Below, one piece after another: positions 26,101 to 37,126 of a DNA stretch of 64,000 nucleotides (position 1 is its first letter; every line of letters starts with the position of its first letter). Origin of the DNA: Nyssa sinensis (Eukaryota; Streptophyta; Magnoliopsida; Cornales; Nyssaceae); contig CM018043.1 of assembly GCA_008638375.1 (NCBI GenBank), positions 42,500,651-42,564,650 on the forward strand, given 5' to 3'. A program made the translations under genes and the position numbers. A model generated the notes under the pieces. That model worked only from the letters and a program-made list of their open reading frames with translations, had not been told where the DNA came from and did not search any database.

Positions 26101-29100
26101 CTCCCACTTCGTTGTGCACTCTTGGTTACCTAGACAGTGCAGGAGCTAGAGTGCCAGATTGACACTTCTTAAAATACCATATAACCAAAAGTGTCTCCAG
26201 ATTTCACATATAATGTGTGAGATATCTATTTAATTTTTTAAATTAAAAAAATATTTATTTATTATTTTAATAATTTGAAAAACATCAAGTATAAACTAAG
26301 CAATAATACTTAATGTCCCAAGTTTTTGTTCATCCCAAATGACATGACACTAATCTGTCAATGACTTACTGCCATATCATTTAGAATGCAAGTTTTGGAA
26401 CAAAAATTTGGGACATGTAGTATTACTCTAAATTAAGGCACATGGTAAGAGAAAAAAATTACCTTAGCCTTGTGGTTCATAACTTGGAAGTAAGTTAAAG
26501 GTAAAGGTAAAGGGTCAACCCTTAATTCTTTTACAAGAATTTTCTCATCTTTTTTTTTTTTTTTTTGGTCCAATGGCTGCGCTACAAACCAGGGGGGTAG
26601 CCCTTCCTCTGCGCCCATAGACTCCTTCAGCCTAGATGAAGGCATGATTCAATTTTAGTTCTCTACCTAGAGATTTTACTAAACTTAGTCTAATAGAAAA
26701 ACCTATAATAAACTGAAAAGGATTCCAAATAAAAACTCAATTACATAATTTGACCCTTTACAAGACTCATGGACTGCAACTACAACCCGTATCAAGAAAA
26801 TCTATAAATTACAAAAATACCCCTTACACAAAAATAAAATTAGCCCCAAACTCAATAACACTGGGTCCCAAGCATCCTCCATGTAAAATTTTCAATTTTC
26901 TCTTTTTTTGTTAGTATGCTCTACATCATTTTTCCCCACATTCAAGAAAACTTAACCTCGAGCTTTGTAGTGTTGAAGTATGGTAAATCACGAGCAACAA
27001 ACTTATATTCTTTGAGGCTCAAAATCTTATAGTTGGTTCAACATGAGTTTCTTCTTCGGAAGCAATAAGGACAATACTAAGAAGCATATATTTTTCGTTG
27101 CACCATTTAATTTATTTGGAATGATCAAATCAATTGTTTGCATAATTTGAACATTGTTGACACCCATAGATTAGTTAAGAACAAAAATCTCAGTCATACT
27201 ATCTTCCTTCAATTTGACTTCCTTGGCTTTAGCATCATGATCATAGCATTCTTTCATACTTTCTTCAAGTAGGACAATAGTTTCAATTTTTGTTTCTTCC
27301 ACATCCAGTTCTTGGTCTTTAGCTTCAATCAGATAAGACATCAAAACTGAAGTTGGACAAGAATTAAAAGATTCTAATTCTTGAGTTGCATCTTTAATAG
27401 GATTCTTACCAAATAGAGTCTCAAAAGTAGTTTAGATTGAAGGTAAGGATTCTTAAATTGAATCTAACCTATCACATGTTCAATCAAACTCTTCAAGATA
27501 CCTCGATAATCTTGAGATCTCACCATTATGAAGAAAGAATAATTGTATTGGATAATTTTTTAGGAAGATAATAGGATCCTTTTAACTCTAATACCAAACT
27601 GATGTAGAATAGCTTTAGAAAATCCCAAATTAAACCTCCTACAGAGAATTTTGTGGTGCGCTTAGGTCATAAAATCTTATAGGTTTAGGGTTTAATGAAG
27701 GTTGTAGGATTTAGCGATTGAAAGAAATGAAATTGGATTGATTGAAAAAGTAGTTGCTTGCAGGAATTGAAATGATATAGCTGCTGGAAATGTTAGGCAG
27801 TAATTATTAGAGTTTTAGGTGTTAAGTTGATGGCCAAAGGATAAAGGAATGACTTAGGTGTAATTAGGGCTTGATAAGGGAGGTTTAGGGGTTGAAATAG
27901 TGACTGAAATAGTGCTATAAATAGTAACTCGAGAATCATAAAAGAAGGGGAAACGGAGAGAGAGGGGGTGGGGTGGGGGAAAAGAATGTTGGAACCTCTT
28001 GTGGAATACTTTATGCTTCATCCTCACAAAGTTAAGTCAACTCAAACAAACATAATTTCAAATTCTCATAATTCAACTCAATTAAAATATAAAGAATACA
28101 TAGGTAATTTATAGGCCACTGGGCATCCCTACTCTTACTAGGATTATGACTTCAAAAATAAGATACTTAGAAACTTTTGACTAATAAAGACTGCTTCAGA
28201 CTAATTAGGATTAAAAACGAAAACTCAATGATAAAATTTGAAACAAAATAAGACCCACGAACCACAACTGTAACTCATGTTAAGAAACAAAATTTCAAAA
28301 ATTACCTGACACAAAACTTAATATTGAATTAATATATTTGTTCAGCAGCATATAAATCTAAAATTAACATAAAATAAGTATCGATTTAGCCCTAAATTCA
28401 ATTACCAAGGTCCCAAGCATGCTCCATGTAAAATTGCCAATTTAACCCATTTCTTACTAGCATGCTCTGGATGAGGTTGTTAATAGGATTGGTTTTCAAT
28501 TTCTATTGCTATGGTGGTGTTTTGTATGCATCTTAGGCAATTGGAAGGCTTTTTGAGTGGGATAAAAATTCAAGGAACCATGAATTTGAAGTTCTGCTCA
28601 TCTAGTTGTTTAGTGTTTGATCAAACACTATGTTCCAAGTGTTTTTTGTGCCAAAGGTTGCTTGGCTCAGTGATTTGGCACAGGTGGGAGGTCTGTTTAG
28701 CCCCACATTAGGTATAGATGGTCTGTTTAAACTGCCATAATCAGCTTGGTGTAAGCCTGCAGTTGTGTATGAAAATTGGCTTTTTTTTTTTTTTTTTTTT
28801 TTTGGGGGGGGGGGGTGGGTTTTGTTCTCTTTCTGAGTTACCTACTGTGAGTGATTCTGTTAAGACCTTGAGTCCGTTTTTGTATTGGCTAATCCGTATT
28901 GACAAAACTGATTTGTGTGTAATTGTAACTTAGTCCTAGAATTAAGTATCTCTCGAGCCTCGTGACTCTTTCAAGAAGACTCCAGCTTCAATGTGTTGCT
29001 CATCATCATCGGTCTTCTTGTTCATCATGAGGTATATAGGACTTAGTTCATGTTTTTGGATCTTCACTCACTCACATCATGCTTTATATATTTTTCATGT

Positions 29101-32100
29101 GTTTTGTGTATGTTTTGTGAATTATTTCCCTTGGGTTTGATAGGAAAACTCTTTTTCAAATTTGTTGTGGGGTGTAAATAATTCATCAGAACATAGCACT
29201 GGACCACACTATTGGTCATTCGAACGAAGGCCCTTTCGTTCGAACGAGCAATAGTATACCTTTGTTTGATACTCATTTGATTTCCAATCAAACATCGTTC
29301 AAACAATTTTTCCAATGTGTGCACATTCGACACTCGTTCAATTGAGGTCCAAATGGGCATGCCCACAACTTTTCCGGTAGCCATTTGGACCGTGGTCGTT
29401 CCATGGGTCGTTTGAACGAAGGGCTGATTTCCTTTTAAAAATTTGAAGCTCGATTTTGAGATCCGAAAACATTTCATAAAACTCTAGAATTTCTCTTTGT
29501 GTGATAATATTTTTGCCTACTAAAGAGAGCTCTCATCTTTCAACCAAAAAACATTCATACATGATTTGATTTTGCATCTAAATCCAAATCATGACTAAGG
29601 GCCTAAGATTCACATCATCATTACTTATCTAGTTCAAGCTTATAGTGATTCAAACTTTGAGCGATCGAAGGAGTTCAAAGCCATGTGAACATTCATGATT
29701 GTATCGTTCAAGGATTCCAATCGGAGATTGGAGATGGAGATCGATTAGAGGAAGCGCTTGCGAATTCAAGACCAAGAAGATTCAGCGAGAGGAACAGGAC
29801 TTGAGGGATTTATCATCCATGTCTTCGGTAGTCTGTAACCTTCAAAACAATGTTACCTAGAACGTGGATCGTTATGGTATGGGAAATGAGAACGAGAACG
29901 TAAATCGTCACTTGTTATAAAACATGATACGTTAGGAGTAAGTTTCTTTAGATCACTTTGTTGGAACGAAATATGTTTATTTGGAACGTGATATGCTTTT
30001 GAGTGTATTTGTAAGAATATTAGTATGTACATATATATACCAAAATGATTTTAACGAATCCAAACCATTATAAAATAAAATTTCAATGATGTGTGTGTAT
30101 TTTGTATGATTTTTTTTGGACTTTTGATATTTTAGATCGGAACACTAAAACATGCGTTCCAAATCGCTAATGATCCATTTTTGGATAATGCGATCCCAAT
30201 TCCCAACTCGCAATTCGCTAGGAGATGAGCAAATTGTGGTAACCATGCTTCGAAGCTCCTCTATTGGATTCTTTAGCTAGGCTAGAGCCCCGGAGTTTTC
30301 CACGATTGATTTATGGTGTTTTCTTCATCACCAATCTCAATTTGCATTTGTTCTTACATTACAAGCTTTATTTTCATTTTATGCATATGCTTCTACTTAG
30401 CTTGTTGAGCATGAGATGATTATAGTTAGATTTATGTATTAAGTGAATGAATCAAATGCATGTTAATTTTAATCAGTGAATTTGTGTTTAATATTGTTGA
30501 TAATACCTATTCACGCCCCCCCCACCCCCCTTCTAGGTCATAGAGTTCATCCAGACAAAGTTAGGGACCTATCAGATTCCAAAACCTTTCTCAAAGTGCG
30601 TAAGCAATGTGCACCTTACAATAGTGAAGATAAATGAAATATTTGCCTAAGAGCCAGTTGGCAAGATTTGTCCCTTCTGGAAAGGGAGAAGAAAAGTCAT
30701 AGAGCCCACTGCATTAAGTTCTTGATATGAGAAGCGAAAGGCAGAGAATTCATTGATCATCTCCTGACATTTATTTCCCATGCAACACGAGAGTAGTCTC
30801 ACTTTTACATTTCTCAAAGTTGCTGAGGGATATAGAATGTTGTACGCTAAAAAATGTTCTCAAGAGGGGAGTTCAACGAGGATATGATCTTCACAAAGAG
30901 ATCCAAGAATTCAAACAGGGCCATTTAAATGTATAGAACCCTCTTCATCATTTCTTAAACTCATTATCACTATATGTCGTTGTGGATGATTGCGATCTCA
31001 TTTTACATGGATTTCCCCATTAAAAATACAAAGATAAGGATGTTATCACTATTTGCCTTTCTGTAAATTGTGCTTAAACCCTTTCCTAAAATTATTGCCA
31101 CTAAGTTTCCTTATAGAATTAGGATCTTATTGTTTAACCAAGACTAGGAATACATGTATAAGGGATTAGTTTCTCTCTCTCACTCTCTGAAAATGGCATT
31201 GAACTAAAATATATTACAAAAGGGGAGAACATTCATCTACAAAAGTAGACTCATTCTCTTCTATGTCAAATGACGTTCTCTTTGTTGGTTTTTTGCCTAC
31301 TCAAAAGAGAGTCAAAACACATTGGTGGCACAAACCTTTTGTTACCTATTTTGAGCATGTTCATTACAGTTCCAAAAGGAAGAATTTTCTTTAATGAGAC
31401 CCCACTAATAAAGTGAATCCTTATTTTGGTTCTTTTCATCCAATAATTCTATTCCTAAAATGCCCTTCTACAAGTATTTTGAACTTAAAAAACCTTAAGA
31501 GGTCAGTTGTATTGAGAGCTTCATATACATTCTTAGCTCATTCTTTAACAATTTAAGCTTTTAAAGTAGTTGGTGGTTTAACATTGAATGATAACTTTGG
31601 TTACGAGAGGTCTTGGGTTCAAGGCTCTCCATTTGCATTTATCCCCATCAATTTTTTTGCACTTTATTCTACTTTGCATCTTTCTGTGGTTTCTTGTTCT
31701 CTCCACATGCGAGTCTAGGTTCACACGTGAGGGAAAGTATTGAGAGCTTGATATATATTGTTGGCCCATTCTCTTTAAGCTTTTAATGTAGTTGGTGGTT
31801 TAAGAAATTATATGAATCATGTTCCACCATTCTCCTCTACCTAAGATCATCCTTAAGTTAAAACCACACTCTACCACATCTTTCCTTACTAATTTAACCC
31901 ATGTTAAAAAAGGGCAAACCCAGTGCACGAGACTCCCGCCACTACGGGGTTTAGAGAGGGTTAGATGTGCGCAAACTTACCCCTGCAAGTGGAGAGGTTG
32001 TTTACATGTGTAAGGACCTGAATTTTTATTTTTTATTTTTATTCATTTATTTAATTTTTTTTTTGAAATGAAATTTTTTTTTTATTATTGTTATTAAAGT

Positions 32101-35100
32101 GGGGAAATATTAAATGTGTGAGTGGGATATGTAATGAGTGAGATATATATATATATATATATATGAGTGGCTTGGGAGTGTGTGCAAGTGGATATATATA
32201 TATATATATAAATATATATAATTTGGTTGGTGTGTGTGTGAGTGGGTATATATATATGTATAAAGCAGAAATGATGAGGAGAGAGAGAGTGACTTTGTGT
32301 ATATGATGGTGTCTCAGGTGAGAAGAAAAGAAAAAGAAAGAAAAGAGTAAAGAGAGGAAGAAAACCATGGGCTGTATAGGTGATTTTCACATATAAAAAT
32401 ATATATGCATAGGTACGGTTGGTTCAGGTTTGTGAGAAAATCAGAGGAGATGAGAATGAGAGATAGAAACTGAGAGCATTTTGAGGGAGATCCAGAGGCT
32501 TAGAAGTGGAGAAACAGAAGTAGAAACCAAGGGAAGAGAGAGGAAAAACAAAAATCAGAAAAGGTATGTGATGTATAGTTCTGTTTTGAAATTTTTCATG
32601 CATCATTAATTCCTTTTGAATACAGGGCTAGAAAGAACTTGGAATATGGAATAATTAGGAACAAGAATGAAGGAAAATGGTCACGGATTGAATTAGAAAA
32701 CAGCAGTTACAGGTTTTAGGGTGCTCGGATTTCTATTGATATTTTATGTATAAAATCATGTTTAAAAAGCCTAGAATTAATTATAATAAGTGCAGAAAAT
32801 GAAATGAAAAAAAAATGAGTGAAAACAGTGAACAACCGAGTGAGAAATTGAAAATGTTCAGTTGGCCGGAGATTCGGCCATGGGCCTTTCCTATTTGGGC
32901 GTTTTCATTTTTAAGTGATTGGGCTTCTTTTAAAATAGTTGAGCCTATTTAATTGAAGGGGTTTGGGCCAAATAAAATTCTAAAGGCTTGGGCTTTGATT
33001 TAAAAGGGCATTGGGCTTTCCCATTCGGGCCACATGAGTTGGGCTGGGTTACAAATTGGATTGGACCCAATTTGGGGATAGGGATATCTTATCCCAATTT
33101 TGGAAATTGTCCACTGTTTGGCTATCCAAATTTGGAATAGTCAAATCAGAAATTCTGATTTGACCCCTCATCTTTTGGAAATCCTAATCTGACCCAGAAC
33201 TTGTGAGTAATTACAATCTGACCCCCCTTGAATAAAATATTAATTTAATTTAATTAAATTAATTAATTTAATCAATTTAATTATTTAAATATTCAAGAAT
33301 ATCCCGGAGTCCAAATGGGACAAGTCATTAGTGTATTTCGACTATCTCGGCCATTCTGAGACCAATGGTGAGGTCCGTTTTATGAGACGAGGTCCCGAAA
33401 AATAAAAGACACGTAGCAACATATAAAATTACCAAAATGCCTCTGAGTTGAAATACAGTCTAACGAACTCCGAATTAAGTAAATAAATAGTGAAACTTTA
33501 TTATCTCGAGTGTTCTGGACTCAACCGTGGAGTCCGATTTGTGAAAAGAGGTCACAAAATGTAAGGACACGTGTAAAGTGCAAAATGACTGTTTTGCCCT
33601 TTTTAACCCCAGTGTCCGAATTGAGTTCTACGAGAACCTAAACTTATTTTCTTCAACGTCCTAGAACCAATGGTAGAGTTTAATTTAGCAGAATAGAAAC
33701 CTATGAATTTAAAGACATAAAATTTGATGAATAGCATAAATTCAAATGAAAATAGACTGAGTTGGAATTTATGTTTTTAGGGACACTTATAGGACAGGAG
33801 AGGGAGATCTGATCTCTTGCATCTTCATTGATCAGTTCAGTTATATATCGTGCACGTTCTTCTTGGGTTGTGACTGACCCATCAGGTATGGTGTTTTGCT
33901 AATGTTAGAAATGAAGTTAAGTTAGGAATATTTTGTGAATGACTGGAATGACTTATGTGCTTATGTGGAAGGTGTTTACTTGATGATTTAGAGTTGGTTG
34001 CACATATGCTTATATGTTACTTGTACCTTATGGAAATTTAGTGAATGATGAATGTGAATCATGACATGTGTTTTAAGTTGATTATATGAGATATACTTGC
34101 ATGTGGAATCAGCTGGGGATTTATGTATTATTGTTTCGAGCATGCTATATTGTGGAAAACCATGTTTCATTGAGATTGCATTGGCATATTGGCATATGAT
34201 GAATCCTTTGAGAACATGGCGTGGGTAAGCACGTGGTGCTTTGCATTATGAGGGTGTAGATCCTGTGGTGAAAAACCCAAAATTGGCCATTGCATTGGTA
34301 CTCCGTAGCCATCGGGGAGTACCCGTAAACGAGACATGGGTGTGGCATAGAGTTGTGCATGGGTGTGTCACGCATACTATTCATATATATTACTGCGATG
34401 CTTGAATGTCATTTAGAAATAAATGTACACCTTGCACATGCCACGCCTTAGCTTTATTTCTGGCATTAGCATTTCATCATACCAGCAGTTGTGCTGACCC
34501 ATTCGTGGGCAACATTTTTCAGATGAGGATCTTCCAGCCACGTGAGACTCTGTGATGCCCTGATAGGGCGGAGCACGGGATATATTTGTGATCCATGAGA
34601 CTTGTATTTTGTTATGTAAGGGCTTAAGCCCGAACGACCGATGAACGATGTATTGTATATTATTTTATGTATTGATGAGAATGGACGCATGTTTAGTGAA
34701 TTTAATTACTTTTGTCCTTTTATTTATTTCATTTCTGTCTTGTCAGTCGCGCCTCGGGTTTGCAGAAATTCGGGGCGTGACAACATGACTCGAACCCGTG
34801 ACCTCCAAATCACAGTATGAACCATATCCTCTTTCTCACTATTGTAGTTATTGGTCTTTGTTGCACATGACCAAATGTATTCATTTTTAATTTAATCTTT
34901 TCTTATCTTACCACATATCCATCTCAACATCCTTATTTCGGATATACTTATTCTATGACCTTGAATGTGAACCATGCTTTCCCACAAGCATTCATTTGCT
35001 AAATTGTCTGGCAAACTAGTTTTGCCACTACACATAATAGAGGTGCCTCACCTAGTGATATAGTGCAAAAAGGAAGAGCCATCCTTATAGTACAACTCAC

Positions 35101-37091
35101 TCAGACCATTCATTGTCTTTTATTAGATAGTAACTATGCCGCCAAATTCATCTTTTTTATAGTGCTGACAGTGATTTTCTATTGCTATCCAAAAAGGTCT
35201 TTGTTCTTGTACTCAACACTCTATCATATTCCAATTGCCCTTCAAAAGGATGATTGTTCTTGAAATCAACATCCAACATATCTTCCCTATTAATATCTTT
35301 CTTTGGCCTAGTGTCTTTCTCATTTGTCTCCTTGCTTACATATCTTGCCGCCTCCCTCCACCTCATCAAACCCTTAAAACAACCTCTTCATTAATATCTT
35401 CGGTTGTTGTCATTAGATATATGTTACTAGGTCAATTCTCCATAAGAATTCAATCTGTTGCACATTGGGTAGTCTTGTTCAAAATTCAAATTAAGAAGAG
35501 ATGTTTTCCAATATTATTAAGGACTCTCCATTGGAAAACTTCTCATCATTGTCTATCACACTTTGAATGTTATCCAATTAGATACAAGCAATGACTTCAT
35601 GTTCTTTGAAGTCATGTGCTCTTGTTGGTAACTCTTGATGATTTCAAATTCATGAAGTAGCAATTGTCCTGATATGATACCGAAAATATAGGTACATCAC
35701 GTGAATCCAAGTCCAGAATGTTAGTCAATACCTCTCTGGACTTGAAGGTTGGAACACAAAACTCTAGACAATGACAAAAAGTAGGTGTCTTTGGATGGTA
35801 AGTTTGAGGAATTAATGGCAAAACAACAAAATATCTTCATGCCTGTGTCAAAAACCACTTGTGATAGGGAGATTTTTTTTTTTTTTTTTTTTGATAAGTA
35901 AGAGTATTTCATAAAAAGCCCAAAAAAGGGGGCAACCCATATACAAAACGAGACTCACTAAAATTAGAGCCTCATATTTTCCAAACATTTACAAAAATAT
36001 GAACATACGATGCCTCATTAATCTAGAAGTATAAAATTTTCAGAGAAAAATTATCTTTAAATCCACAAATAGACATCATCTCTCCTTCCAAAAATCTTCA
36101 GTTCCTTTCCCTCCAAAGACACAAGACACTAAAATAAACGTGTGGGAATCATCCTCCAAACCTTCCTTCAACCTTTCTTCAATGACCACCAACCCAACTT
36201 TTCAAAAAATCAAACAATGGCATCACCCAACAAACATCAAACCAGGAAAACAATAAATTCTACACTTTTTTACAAAGGAACAATGAAAGAATAAATGATC
36301 AATGGACTCCTTGCTATTCATGCATTTACTACATCTTCCCACCAATTGGAACCCTCACTTTTTAAGATTATACAAAGTTGACCGGTGGCCAACAAAGAAT
36401 GAAAGGAAATATTCTAATTCGTGTTAAGTTCACTCAGACACCTTCATCATTCACTTCTTAGTTGAACGAATTCAATCAATATATCCACATCAAACATGCA
36501 ACAACACAGCTATAATTTATTTTACCTTAGGATACACAAGAAGAAAAATGACAACAAATATTTGTTTTCCAATCCTTCCCTATAAGATATAGGCATTAAC
36601 AAACCTCACCATACATCTAGAAGTCATTATCCCATGTTAGAATTTCACTCTGAGACACTTGTACTCCATGCAAAATACCCACAAACAAAAAGATAATAAA
36701 CTAAAAACATAATTTTTTCTTCAGAAAAATTCCACTACCAATAATAATATCTCCCCCATACTGTGATGCCTTCAGTTTCCCACAATTTGAAGATAAAAAT
36801 TTGCCAAAGAACTAGACCACTACTCTGGGAAGTACGTGCCTATGTTGCCACACTTGCAATGCAAGCTCTGAACTTCTCAAGTTCACTTATCCTCAGAGCT
36901 TAATAGGAACAGACAGACATTAAAGTTTTTCACTACTCTAGATCTGAATAAACAATCAAATATTGCACCTCATGCGGCAGGGGTCTTTGATAGTGAACAA
37001 AGCACAAACATACTTGACAAGTCTATATATTGCAAGTGAAAGGAAGAAAACAATATATCATGCTATATATATATATATATATATACATATG

Positions 37092-37126
<35 letters not shown>

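Noticed and set aside
32051..32390. Frames of about 100 residues rich in Tyr/Ile and His/Thr.
   Set aside because: They are translations of TA, GT and GA microsatellites in a solo LTR; the same applies to 50173-50525.
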